Below are positions 16,959-25,201 of a stretch of DNA of 64,000 nucleotides, piece after piece. Made by a program: the position numbers and the translations under genes. The stretch's first letter is position 1, and each line of letters opens with the position of its first letter. Source of the stretch: Mucilaginibacter geliditolerans (GTDB lineage Bacteria; Bacteroidota; Bacteroidia; Sphingobacteriales; Sphingobacteriaceae); NCBI RefSeq assembly GCF_014200495.1, contig NZ_JACHBY010000010.1, positions 62,001 through 126,000 of the forward strand. Direction: 5' to 3'. The notes below the pieces were generated by a model, which did not search any database, was not told where the DNA came from, and saw nothing but the letters and a program-made list of their open reading frames with translations.

Positions 16959-17918
16959 TCAATTTATCGAATACTTCTTGGGTTTCATGCCTGTATGCAG
17001 TTCAAAAACTCTTGAAAAATGGCTCAGGTTGGTAAAACCCAACTGATAGCCAACTTCAGAAACAGTAAGTCGCTTTTCTTTTAACAGTCTTGCAGCTTCC
17101 TGCATCTTTATGAATTGGTAATATTCAAAAATGCCTTTTCCGAAGGTCTGCTTAAACAGTTTTCGCATTTTGGGTGCACTCATTCCTGCTTCTACGGCTA
17201 TTGAAGCAATGTCAGGAGGTTCACTTAGCTGCGACTGCAAACGAAACTTAATAGCATATATGGTTTTTATATCGTTGATATGCATATTGTTCGTTGGAAC
17301 AGCCTCACGCTGCATGAGCAAAGCAAAAGTATAGCACAGCAGTTCTTCACATTTCAGTTTATAAAAATGACTTTCCAGGCTTTCTGGAACAGGCTGATGC
17401 AGCATTTCGCTGCCTGTTTTGATCATTTCGGGTGTAATACTGGTTTCAAACACAAAATTGTCCCTGGCCTCTAAAACGCTTGCTACTACAGGATGATTTA
17501 TTTCTCCAAAAAGCTGATGCAGATATTGTCTGGAAACAGCGATCGTCACACTTCCAAAAATGGTATTTAAAGGCATAGCTATGATGGAAGAAACGGCATG
17601 TCTACAGATCATCACATTGGGTTGTTCAGTTGACAGTTGCTTTTCGGTCTGTACGAGCGGGGGAAAAATCCCGCTAAGCAAGAAAACAATATCATCCTGC
17701 CCTTCAGCCAGTTCATTTGTCCGCTCAATAATAACATCTTCTTTGAGATAATAATTGCGCACCATCATCCGCAGATCCTTTCCCCAGGAAAAACCTGTAA
17801 GATAGCCCGCTCCTTTACTTTCGGGGATGTCTATAAACCGCCCCCGGATGGTGGCACCTATTGCGCGGGCAAATTCTTGCGTAATACCTGCCCCCTTATC
17901 AGTAATGGCTATTTTCAT
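16959..17918 (-). CDS. AraC family transcriptional regulator
   Basis: The C-terminal ~100 residues hold the two helix-turn-helix motifs: PPDIASIAVEAGMSAPKMRK then LFKQTFGKGIFEYYQ, and LTVSEVGYQLGFTNLSHFSR then VFELHTGMKPKKY, the canonical AraC/XylS pattern. The N-terminal ~210 residues are an unrecognised sensor domain, whose start MKIAITDKGAGITQEFARAI is followed by a beta-rich segment. It diverges from the TetX-like monooxygenase gene, with 92 bases between the starts, so regulation of that gene is likely. Ligand unknown. Confidence 0.9.
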   Translation of the reverse strand: MKIAITDKGAGITQEFARAIGATIRGRFIDIPESKGAGYLTGFSWGKDLRMMVRNYYLKEDVIIERTNELAEGQDDIVFLLSGIFPPLVQTEKQLSTEQPNVMICRHAVSSIIAMPLNTIFGSVTIAVSRQYLHQLFGEINHPVVASVLEARDNFVFETSITPEMIKTGSEMLHQPVPESLESHFYKLKCEELLCYTFALLMQREAVPTNNMHINDIKTIYAIKFRLQSQLSEPPDIASIAVEAGMSAPKMRKLFKQTFGKGIFEYYQFIKMQEAARLLKEKRLTVSEVGYQLGFTNLSHFSRVFELHTGMKPKKYSIN

Positions 17919-18010
17919 TTACGACTATTTTAATATTAATTCGAGCTATTTTATCTGTAAAAATAGTTGAAATTTTGCAGGCAGAAACAAAAGATTATTA
18001 ATTATAAGAT

Positions 18011-19165
18011 ATGTTATTAAAAAATAAAAAAGTAGCCATAGTAGGCGGTGGCCCGGGTGGGCTAACACTTGCACGGCTTTTGCAGCTTCAAGGTGCAGAT
18101 ATAAAGGTTTACGAAAGAGACGTTAATGAAAATGCACGTGTACAAGGCGCAACCCTTGATCTGCATCATGGATCGGGATTGAAAGCACTTGAGGTTGCAG
18201 GGTTGATGGATGCCTTTAAAGCCACTTATAGGCCAGGTAACGAAAAGGGCCGTGTTATCGATAAACATGCGAATATCATCTACGACGAACATAACGAAGT
18301 TTCCAACGAAGATTTCAATAGTGCGTCTTTCAGGCCGGAAATTGACAGAGGACCTTTAAGGGACATGCTATTAAACTCGCTTGAAGCCGGAACCGTTGTT
18401 TGGAATAGCCAGTTATTAAGGATTTGGCAAGTGGGAAACACTTGGAAAATGGAATTTAAGAACGGCACAACGGCTACGGCAGATTTGATTATTGGAGCAG
18501 ATGGTGCTAACTCCAAGGTCCGTCTCTTAGTTACTCCCGTTAAACCATTCTATTCGGGCGTGGTGATTGTGCAGGGTAACATAGAAAATGCAGAAATAAC
18601 AGCCCCCAATATTCACCAATTATTGAAAGACGGGAAGATCTATGGTCATGGTGATCAGAAATATATACATGTATCTTCAAAGGGCGACGGCAGTATAGAT
18701 TTTTATATCAGTTGCAAAAAAGATGAAAACTGGATGCAAACCAGCGGGATTGATTTTTCAGATCGGGTGCAAGTGTGTGACTGGTTTAAAGAAGAGTTTC
18801 CGGGATGGGATGAAGTATGGCTTGAGTTGATTGAAAATTCGAGTTTGCCGCTTCTGTTACGCCCGCAATATTGCATACCATCAGACCAAACCTGGGACGC
18901 CCAATCAAATATAACCCTGCTGGGAGATGCAGCTCACATCATGCCGCCGTCCGGCGAGGGTGTTAATTTGGCTATGCTAGATGCCCTGGAGTTGTGCGAA
19001 TGTCTCGTAAATGAAAATTTTAAAGACTTGCAATCAGCCATTGCAGCGTATGAAGAAAGAATGCGTACAAGAGCAGCAAAAGAAGCGGAGGATTCACTTG
19101 AAATGGTACAATGGATGCATGCTGAAGATGCACTAAATAAGATAGTGCAAATGCTTAATCAATAG
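18011..19165 (+). CDS. TetX-like FAD-dependent monooxygenase
   Basis: Class A flavin monooxygenase with every FAD block in place: Rossmann VAIVGGGPGGLTLARLLQ with Glu at the end of strand 2 (VYERD), ADLIIGADGANSKVR (DG motif), and ITLLGDAAHIMPPSGEGVN (GD motif). Remembered TetX sequence lines up with it along the whole length: ATLDLHHGSGLKALEVAGL and the EIDRGPLRDMLLNSLE stretch resemble GTLDLHKGSGQEAMKKAGL and EINRNDLRAILLNSLE. The length, 384 aa, equals that of TetX. TetX hydroxylates tetracyclines at C11a; whether this one does cannot be said from sequence. Divergent from an AraC regulator, followed by a strong terminator. Confidence 0.85.
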   Translation: MLLKNKKVAIVGGGPGGLTLARLLQLQGADIKVYERDVNENARVQGATLDLHHGSGLKALEVAGLMDAFKATYRPGNEKGRVIDKHANIIYDEHNEVSNEDFNSASFRPEIDRGPLRDMLLNSLEAGTVVWNSQLLRIWQVGNTWKMEFKNGTTATADLIIGADGANSKVRLLVTPVKPFYSGVVIVQGNIENAEITAPNIHQLLKDGKIYGHGDQKYIHVSSKGDGSIDFYISCKKDENWMQTSGIDFSDRVQVCDWFKEEFPGWDEVWLELIENSSLPLLLRPQYCIPSDQTWDAQSNITLLGDAAHIMPPSGEGVNLAMLDALELCECLVNENFKDLQSAIAAYEERMRTRAAKEAEDSLEMVQWMHAEDALNKIVQMLNQ

Positions 19166-19200
19166 ATGAGATAAAGCCCTTAGAATTTGAAACTTTAAAA

Positions 19201-19230
19201 TGAAAAGGCGGGATAAATCCCGCCTTTTCA
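19201..19230. terminator. Bidirectional terminator after the monooxygenase
   Basis: A 14 bp perfect stem (19201-19214 with 19217-19230) has only two unpaired bases at the tip as written, and TTTT/AAAA tracts inside the arms. Confidence 0.85.
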
Positions 19231-19260
19231 ACTGATCATGTAATTGTCTTATTTTTTATT

Positions 19261-19341
19261 GCCCCCGCTGTTCGGGCTTTCTAAATCGAACCAATATACT
19301 AGTAGTCTCCCGACTACTCTCCTCCGCTATTCGAAGTTTCT
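19261..19341 (+). repeat. Dispersed ~58 bp repeat, copy 3, plus a partial copy
   Basis: Copy 3 (19261-19320) ends in hairpin AGTAGTC-TCCC-GACTACT (19301-19318). A partial copy (19321-19341, CTCCGCTATTCGAAGTTTC) follows head-to-tail and supplies the stop codon and last three codons of the leftward KAS III gene. Confidence 0.75.
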
Positions 19342-20412
19342 ATAAACAACGGCATTAACATTAACCCCGGCACCTACGGCGGCAAATAAAATGGTTTCGT
19401 TTTTATTAAAGCTATGCCCCGGCATTTGCGCCTTATTAATCAGGTCGTATAAAGTTGGTAAGGTGGCTACAGAGCTATTACCCAGCCATGATATCGTCAT
19501 CGGCATAATCTCAAAAGGAATATGCTTAGTTTCGCAGAGCTCAAACAAGAGTTTCAAAATTGCCTCATCCATCTTATTATTGGCCTGGTGGATCAGCACT
19601 TTGCTGATATCTGTTAAAGATAAATCGGCTTTTTCTATACATTTTTTTATGACACCCGGCACTACTTTTAGTACCTGCTCATATAATTTATGTCCGCTCA
19701 TTTTTAAAAAAAGCCGGTTATCGCCGAACCCCGGTTTATTAGAGGCGCCCATTTTTAAAGCGTAAACCAATTCGTCGGCAATTGTTTCCGCGTGATGGGC
19801 CAGTATACCTATTGGCACTGCACTTTCCGTAGCAGCAAGAACTACGGCTCCGGCACCATCCGCAAAGATCATACAGTCCCGGTCATGCGGATCGCTTATC
19901 CTGGAGAGCGTTTCAGCCCCAATAACCAATACTTTTTTTGCATTTCCTGAACGTAGGTAACCATCAGCCTGTATTATACCCTGTAACCAGCCAGCACAAC
20001 CAAAGGGAAGATCATAGGCAACGGTTTGCGCATTAACGATACCCAGGCGGTGCTTTACCCTTGAAGCCAAAGCCGGCACCATATCACTCACAAGGTTTTT
20101 GGAAGTAACATCACCAAAATTATGCGCCACAATGATATAATCGAGCGATTCTGCATCAATCCCCCCCGACTCTAATGCATTCCGGGCTGCAAAAAAAGCG
20201 ATATCAGATGTAACCAGGTCATCCGTAACGTATCTTCTTTCACGAATGCCCGTTATCTGTTCCAGCTGTGAAATGACCACTTCGTTTGTTTTGGATAAGG
20301 CCACGCCATTCCTGTCAAAAAAAGTGTGATCTAAAAAATCTGTATTTTTTACGATAACCGTTGGAATATAGCTGCCACTGGCTACGATGATGGAATAGGT
20401 TTGAACAGACAT
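19327..20412 (-). CDS. Beta-ketoacyl-ACP synthase III family protein
   Basis: The thiolase-fold catalytic triad is intact: Cys139 (DLPFGCAGWLQG), His275 (LIHQANNKMDEA) and Asn312 (SWLGNSSVAT). Other family blocks are ITGIRERRYV near the N-terminus, DYIIVAHNFGD, and FADGAGAVVL. KAS III enzymes condense an acyl-CoA with malonyl-ACP to start fatty acid or specialised acyl synthesis. At 361 aa it is ~30 residues longer than housekeeping FabH, and it has no fab neighbours, so it may be an accessory enzyme. Its C-terminal -RNFE-stop lies inside a dispersed repeat, suggesting the original end was altered. Confidence 0.85.
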   Translation of the reverse strand: MSVQTYSIIVASGSYIPTVIVKNTDFLDHTFFDRNGVALSKTNEVVISQLEQITGIRERRYVTDDLVTSDIAFFAARNALESGGIDAESLDYIIVAHNFGDVTSKNLVSDMVPALASRVKHRLGIVNAQTVAYDLPFGCAGWLQGIIQADGYLRSGNAKKVLVIGAETLSRISDPHDRDCMIFADGAGAVVLAATESAVPIGILAHHAETIADELVYALKMGASNKPGFGDNRLFLKMSGHKLYEQVLKVVPGVIKKCIEKADLSLTDISKVLIHQANNKMDEAILKLLFELCETKHIPFEIMPMTISWLGNSSVATLPTLYDLINKAQMPGHSFNKNETILFAAVGAGVNVNAVVYRNFE

Positions 20413-20460
20413 GATATATTTTTGCAGAAGTAACGAATTTTATGTGAGATCTGAAAATAG

Positions 20461-20516
20461 TTCCCCTGCTATCAGAAATTTCCAAATCGTGTAAATATAC
20501 CAGTAGTCTACCGGAA
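20461..20516 (+). repeat. Dispersed ~58 bp repeat, copy 4 (degenerate)
   Basis: TTTCCAAATCG and CCAGTAGTCTACCGG match the family, but the hairpin has shrunk to GTAG-T-CTAC. It lies upstream of the KAS III start. Confidence 0.6.
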
Positions 20517-20808
20517 AAAAAACAGAAATTAATCTGAGATTTAGCGCTATCATAAATATAGCGAAAAAACAATTTTCTGATCATAGGCTGAATCTTCCGA
20601 AGTGATATATCTCCTCATTCCATAATATCAGAAATACCATTTCGAAACGCTTTGATCATTGATGATATAGCTTTCTGCTTGGTCAGGACTACGGAAATTT
20701 CGCTTTTCACACGAAAACGTGTATTTAAATGATTAATAATCAACGGTCTGAAAAACTTGTGTCGCCATATTCAAGCTATTCTAATATTAATTAGTGCCAG
20801 GCTAATTC
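20517..20808. other. Gap without a recognised gene
   Basis: AT-rich sequence. One minus-strand frame (about 20627-20785) stays open for roughly 50 codons without a start codon and could be a gene remnant, but I recognise nothing in it. Confidence 0.4.
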
Positions 20809-20844
20809 AAAAAAAGGCGCTCCCGGCTCTTTCCGGGATGCGCT
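20809..20844 (-). terminator. Terminator of the tiny membrane gene pair
   Basis: On the minus strand GCGCATCCCGG pairs with CCGGGAGCGC around a short loop, then comes a run of seven T. It lies 54 bases after the stop of the 30-codon gene. Confidence 0.8.
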
Positions 20845-20897
20845 CTCATTTATTAACACTAACTATTAAACTGATTTATAAAGAACAAAGAGTATTT

Positions 20898-20990
20898 TTA
20901 GCCGCCGTTATGGCGATCCTTTGATATTTGCATGATCATGGCAAATACAAACACCAGGATAAACATATAACCCAGGGTAGTTGCATTCAT
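20898..20990 (-). CDS. Tiny single-helix membrane protein, 30 aa
   Basis: Reads MNATTLGYMFILVFVFAMIM then QISKDRHNGG: one transmembrane helix of about 18 residues with a short positively charged tail. Its ATG overlaps the TGA of the 48-codon gene by four bases (ATGA), the classical arrangement for translational coupling, and a terminator follows. It would be missed by most gene callers. The function is unknown; the size and layout suggest a subunit or regulator of a membrane complex. Confidence 0.6.
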   Translation of the reverse strand: MNATTLGYMFILVFVFAMIMQISKDRHNGG

Positions 20991-21133
20991 CCTTGATCCT
21001 TTTTCTTGTATTTGAAAGTCAACAGGCCATCAAGCTCATCTTTTCCTTTCATTCGGTTGCTGATCATTTTTACAATGACAACTATCGCAATCAAGGAAAT
21101 CAGAGATATCCCAATAAAAAAAACGACATCCAT
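20987..21133 (-). CDS. Small single-helix membrane protein, 48 aa
   Basis: The ATG at 21133 gives MDVVFFIGISLISLIAIVVI then a charged tail (VKMISNRMKGKDELDGLL and beyond). A start at 21199 would overlap the metalloprotease end and add a polar N-terminus before the helix, so 21133 is preferred. It sits 31 bases after the metalloprotease stop and overlaps the next tiny gene by four bases, so all three are probably co-transcribed. No family is recognised. Confidence 0.55.
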   Translation of the reverse strand: MDVVFFIGISLISLIAIVVIVKMISNRMKGKDELDGLLTFKYKKKDQG

Positions 21134-21164
21134 AAACCAATAAGTATTTACTTTAATGACGAAT

Positions 21165-23705
21165 TTATTTAACACTAAGCGCCGCTGTAATTCTATCATT
21201 CAAATCCAATAAATGACTTTTGGTCATTTCATCTTTAACAAATGGAAGATCTGCTTTGATCAACTTTTGCTGATAATGTAATTGTGATTTTATTACTGAT
21301 GACATATCACTGGATTGAGATTTTAATGGCGCATTATCTGATTGCGAGGGTGGCCCATTTGGACTATCCGCAGCGCCAAAATAAGGCATTGCAGAAGGCT
21401 TAATTATGCTGATCAAATTTTCAACATAGCTTTTTTGCAGGTTTCGCCTGTAAACATCTATAGGCTGGTGGGTATACAGTTCCTTATCAACAGCATGGTT
21501 CAAGTCCTTAAAAAACTCAGTAATGGTATAAACATCTTTATCACCGCTCGCCTCTGCCTCAATCATCCTGGTCATACGGTATTTCCCAATCAAATATTGT
21601 ATTACTCCTTCCTGGCGTTCAGCTGTGGTGGTCATAAAGCTCTGCCCTGTCCGGTTAAGCACCTCTGCATTATACATCCATATAGGCGTAGTAAACACAT
21701 TACGATCCAAAAACTTCATAGCCTCTCTTTGTCTGCTTGCAGGCACACGCTCGTAAACATCTCCCGGCTGGTCAGATGTTTTTGCAGTGGTATAAACACC
21801 CGCTATATTTTTTATAACATGAACCAGGTAACGATCAAACTGCGCATTCAAAGCAGTATACATGTCTTTTAAATTATCGTACCCTTCGTTCGGAGTTTTT
21901 GTCCATTCAATTAATTGCGGTAAAATACGTTTCAAATTTTTTATACCGTATTCGCTGGCAATCATGGCATTATCACCTAAATCTTCATTTTGATAACGCG
22001 GATCATTGGTACCGATCTCTGTGCCAAACAATAAACGTTTGTTTTTTAGCTTTTCAATAGTCAGTTTGTTTAAAAACGGCACTTCCTCCTCGGGGGTTTT
22101 AAACTCATCATAATATTTGTAGCCCCATTCAATAGCCCATTTATCATAATCGCCAATACGCGGAAATAAGCCTGCTTCGCTTATATGATCTTCGGGTTGT
22201 GCCACATAATTAAACCTGGCATAATCCATAATTGAAGGGGTGTGCCCGTTCGCTTCAACATAGGCTTTATCTCTCAGTTTTTCAACAGGAACCATCGCGC
22301 TTGCCCCAAAATTATGGCGCAGCCCCAGGGTATGCCCAACTTCATGAGATGATACAAAACGAATAAGCTGGCCCATCAGATCATCATCAAACTCCATCTT
22401 TCGGGCTCTTGGATCAACTGCTCCGCATTGAATCATATACCAGTTATGGATCAGCTTCATCACATTATGGTACCAGTTAATATGGCTTTCAATAATCTCG
22501 CCGGTGCGCGGGTCAGCAATGCTTGGGCCGCTTGCGTTTGACATGGTAGATGGCTTATAAATAATGGCCGAGTGACGGGCATCTTCCAGGTCAAAAGAAG
22601 GATCTTCTTCAGGCGTTGGCGCTAACCGGGCCGAAATAGCATTTTTGAAACCAGCCTGTTCAAATGCAGCATTCCAATCATTAACACCCTGAATTAAATA
22701 AGGGATCCATTTTTTAGGTGTAGTTGGGTCGATATAAAATACAATGGGTTTTTGTGGTTCTACCAACTCACCTCTTTTGTATTTCTCCAAATCTTCAGGT
22801 TTAGGTTCCAATCTCCAGCGATTTATCAGACTGGCAGTTTTAACACCCTGCGGGTTAGCATCATAGTCTGTATAATCTGTTGTAAAATAGCCAACACGCG
22901 GATCATACATCCTGGCTTTCATTGGCTTTTCGGGTAACAGGACCATGGAGGTATTCAGTTCCATGGTAAAACCACCGCTCATGGTTGTACCTGCCATAGC
23001 ATAGGTTTTAATCGTCCTTAGCTCAACGTTGGTTGGAAATGTGTGTGCATATTTAACATAGCTGCGATCATTTTGCTGGTTGCCTATATGTAATAATTGC
23101 TTTTGTATAGCCGAACCAAAATAAAAAAGATCATTATCGGAGTTGATATAATCGGTCATATCTACAACTACGGCTGTTGAGTCTGGTTTATAGGCCGCTA
23201 TGGGGAATGCGGCCACAATAGGCTGCATTGTATTTCGCTTAACCGATGCATACATAGCCTGTGTGCTATCTTTAGAATATTCGGAATAAGACATTTTACG
23301 GATAAACAACTTATTTGCCGGCCCTTTTTCAAACTGGATAATAGTTCCGCCGATCGGGTCACCGGCATAACCATCGCCTCCCCTGCCTATTCGCATATCA
23401 GCAGAAGCAGCTGCAATGCGGCTCATTATCAGCAGATCTTTATTAAAAATAGCATACGGTATTTCAAATAAATAACGGTCATCAATTTTATGGATAGTTA
23501 TCAGCCCGTGCGTTGTTATTGCATCGGCTGTAACCACATCTTTATATGGGCGCACCTTGACTTTTGCCGGTTTTTTTGCTGTATCTGTTTGTGTTTCAGC
23601 TGCATTTGATTTCGATTTTTCTTTTTGTGGCTGTGCATAGCTTGCACTCATTCCTGCCAAACAGAAAGTTATAATTATAACTCTGTTGATCATTTTATTA
23701 ATCAT
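21165..23705 (-). CDS. Secreted zinc-dependent metalloprotease (DUF5117/DUF4953 type)
   Basis: A signal peptide (VIIITFCLAGMSASYAQ) leads into a Lys-rich linker and the DUF5118/DUF5117 region. The metzincin-type zinc site is SHEVGHTLGLRHNFGAS (His454, Glu455, His458, His464) with a downstream SIMDYARFNYVAQPED segment that supplies the Met-turn. The C-terminal ~250 residues resemble the all-helical tail of the family (PF16313). The 846-aa length is normal. These proteins occur widely in Bacteroidota beside SusC/SusD pairs. Here SusD lies 65 bases upstream on the same strand, which points to degradation of an imported or surface-bound protein or peptide. Confidence 0.88.
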   Translation of the reverse strand: MINKMINRVIIITFCLAGMSASYAQPQKEKSKSNAAETQTDTAKKPAKVKVRPYKDVVTADAITTHGLITIHKIDDRYLFEIPYAIFNKDLLIMSRIAAASADMRIGRGGDGYAGDPIGGTIIQFEKGPANKLFIRKMSYSEYSKDSTQAMYASVKRNTMQPIVAAFPIAAYKPDSTAVVVDMTDYINSDNDLFYFGSAIQKQLLHIGNQQNDRSYVKYAHTFPTNVELRTIKTYAMAGTTMSGGFTMELNTSMVLLPEKPMKARMYDPRVGYFTTDYTDYDANPQGVKTASLINRWRLEPKPEDLEKYKRGELVEPQKPIVFYIDPTTPKKWIPYLIQGVNDWNAAFEQAGFKNAISARLAPTPEEDPSFDLEDARHSAIIYKPSTMSNASGPSIADPRTGEIIESHINWYHNVMKLIHNWYMIQCGAVDPRARKMEFDDDLMGQLIRFVSSHEVGHTLGLRHNFGASAMVPVEKLRDKAYVEANGHTPSIMDYARFNYVAQPEDHISEAGLFPRIGDYDKWAIEWGYKYYDEFKTPEEEVPFLNKLTIEKLKNKRLLFGTEIGTNDPRYQNEDLGDNAMIASEYGIKNLKRILPQLIEWTKTPNEGYDNLKDMYTALNAQFDRYLVHVIKNIAGVYTTAKTSDQPGDVYERVPASRQREAMKFLDRNVFTTPIWMYNAEVLNRTGQSFMTTTAERQEGVIQYLIGKYRMTRMIEAEASGDKDVYTITEFFKDLNHAVDKELYTHQPIDVYRRNLQKSYVENLISIIKPSAMPYFGAADSPNGPPSQSDNAPLKSQSSDMSSVIKSQLHYQQKLIKADLPFVKDEMTKSHLLDLNDRITAALSVK

Positions 23706-23770
23706 GTATGGTTGTTTTATTAAGAATTTAAAGTGGATGGCCCTTTAGTTAGAGCCACCCTTTATAATAA

Positions 23771-25144
23771 TTATGGATTCTGGACGATCTCCGGATTTAA
23801 CAAAATGTACTTATTATCAATTTGATAGGTATAGCGTGCACTATTAGTCTCAAGTGTGTAAGTAACACCTTTAAATATCCTTGTATAGGTCTTAGCAAAC
23901 GCTGCATCCTGGTTAAGTCTTCTCATATCAAACCAGCGATAGCCGCGGCCAAATAATTCCCTCCTGCGCTCATTAATAACCAGTGCAAGAGCATCGGCAG
24001 CATTGCTTGCCGTTAGATCTGTGTAATCGGCCGGCGTAAAACGCTTCTTACGCAGCGCATTTAGCAGGCTTACCGCCGTGGCCGGATCGTTTGCACGAGC
24101 AGCACTTTCGGCTTTAATCAGCATCATTTCAGGAACGTTTGGCCCGATAAATACATCTTGATTGCTATTATAATTCTGACGGTAATAACTGCGCCCGTAA
24201 GCTGCAGTCCCGAAATTTAACCCGGTAAACAATACGTACCGCAGATCTTTTGTACCTAAAAGCGTTAACAGATCACCGCTTAATGTCACCTTATTGAAAC
24301 TGTACCCACTACTTAACTTTGAGAAAATGGTTTCCGGGTCAAGCAGCTTTCCGGGTAAAGTCGCTGGTGCCGAAGCATAGGTATTTAAATCAATTAAAGT
24401 GCTTTGCAATGCAAGTGCCTTACCAGCGTAAGTACCTGCATCGGTAAAGTTTCTCATCTCTAATGAGGTTTCGGCCAATATTGCGTATGCAGCAGCTTTG
24501 GATGGATCTGAGTTATAAGCAGGCAGATCAGGTAAATTTGGTAACGCTGTTGTTAAATCCTTAATGATTTGTGCATAAACATCAGCTAAAGGCGGCCTTT
24601 TTAAGTTTGCGAAAAGATTTGCAGTAGTAAGCAAGGGAACACCCAAATCAGTAGAGGCGGTAGATGGATTATATGGAGGAGCATATAAATTTACCAGATT
24701 TAAGTAAGCATAGGCACGGTGAACCAGGGCCAGCGCTAATATGGCATTTTTTTGTGTTACGGTACCACCTTCACTCGTCATTACCCCATCGGATACATTA
24801 TTACAGATCATGATCTGTTGATAAAAACGCTCCCAGTCAACGTCTGATTCTACGTTTGTGGCATAGCGGGTTGGCGCCCAGGTATAAGTCAATACAAATT
24901 GAACATCCGCTGTTTGCGCAGTGAATGAATTCTGATACTTTATACTGTCAATACTTACATCATCAGAAGAAAGTAAGGGAAAACTGTATGAATGTTCTAA
25001 AACAGATGTATTATTCAAGAGATCCTGATAATCAGAAGTATATTTAAGCGCATGCATTCCCACCGCAGGTATTTCTACATACTTACGGCACGAGCTTGTG
25101 ATCAGGGAGCCCACGACCACAAGGGCAACTATATATTTTTTCAT
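23771..25144 (-). CDS. SusD/RagB family surface lipoprotein
   Basis: The ATG at 25144 gives MKKYIVALVVVGSLITSSC, a lipobox (TSSC) at the expected place; a start at 25195 would put 17 polar residues in front. The body shows SusD features: DVDWERFYQQIMICNNVSDG, TPR-like helices such as ALALVHRAYAYLNLVNLYAP, then GVPLLTT, and near the end ALRKKRF and NERRRELFGRGYRWFDMRRL, the strongly conserved family motif. It forms the lid over the SusC barrel and binds the substrate before uptake. It lies 57 bases behind SusC in the same operon. Confidence 0.93.
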   Translation of the reverse strand: MKKYIVALVVVGSLITSSCRKYVEIPAVGMHALKYTSDYQDLLNNTSVLEHSYSFPLLSSDDVSIDSIKYQNSFTAQTADVQFVLTYTWAPTRYATNVESDVDWERFYQQIMICNNVSDGVMTSEGGTVTQKNAILALALVHRAYAYLNLVNLYAPPYNPSTASTDLGVPLLTTANLFANLKRPPLADVYAQIIKDLTTALPNLPDLPAYNSDPSKAAAYAILAETSLEMRNFTDAGTYAGKALALQSTLIDLNTYASAPATLPGKLLDPETIFSKLSSGYSFNKVTLSGDLLTLLGTKDLRYVLFTGLNFGTAAYGRSYYRQNYNSNQDVFIGPNVPEMMLIKAESAARANDPATAVSLLNALRKKRFTPADYTDLTASNAADALALVINERRRELFGRGYRWFDMRRLNQDAAFAKTYTRIFKGVTYTLETNSARYTYQIDNKYILLNPEIVQNP

Positions 25145-25201
25145 GTTGATACTATGGTTAAAATGAGTATTTAGAATGTTAGCTTTTTTCATCATGCCTA
25201 A

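Noticed and set aside
19327..20412. Idea that this KAS III serves the acyl operon at 42.4-47.9 kb as its missing ketosynthase
   Set aside because: It lies over 20 kb away, has ordinary base composition, and nothing in the sequence ties the two together.
20627..20785. About 50 codons open on the minus strand without a start
   Set aside because: No recognisable domain, no start codon and no neighbouring context; chance or a very old remnant.
21342..21872. Long antisense frame (176 codons) inside the metalloprotease gene
   Set aside because: It is antisense to a clear, motif-bearing gene and its translation is unstructured in composition.
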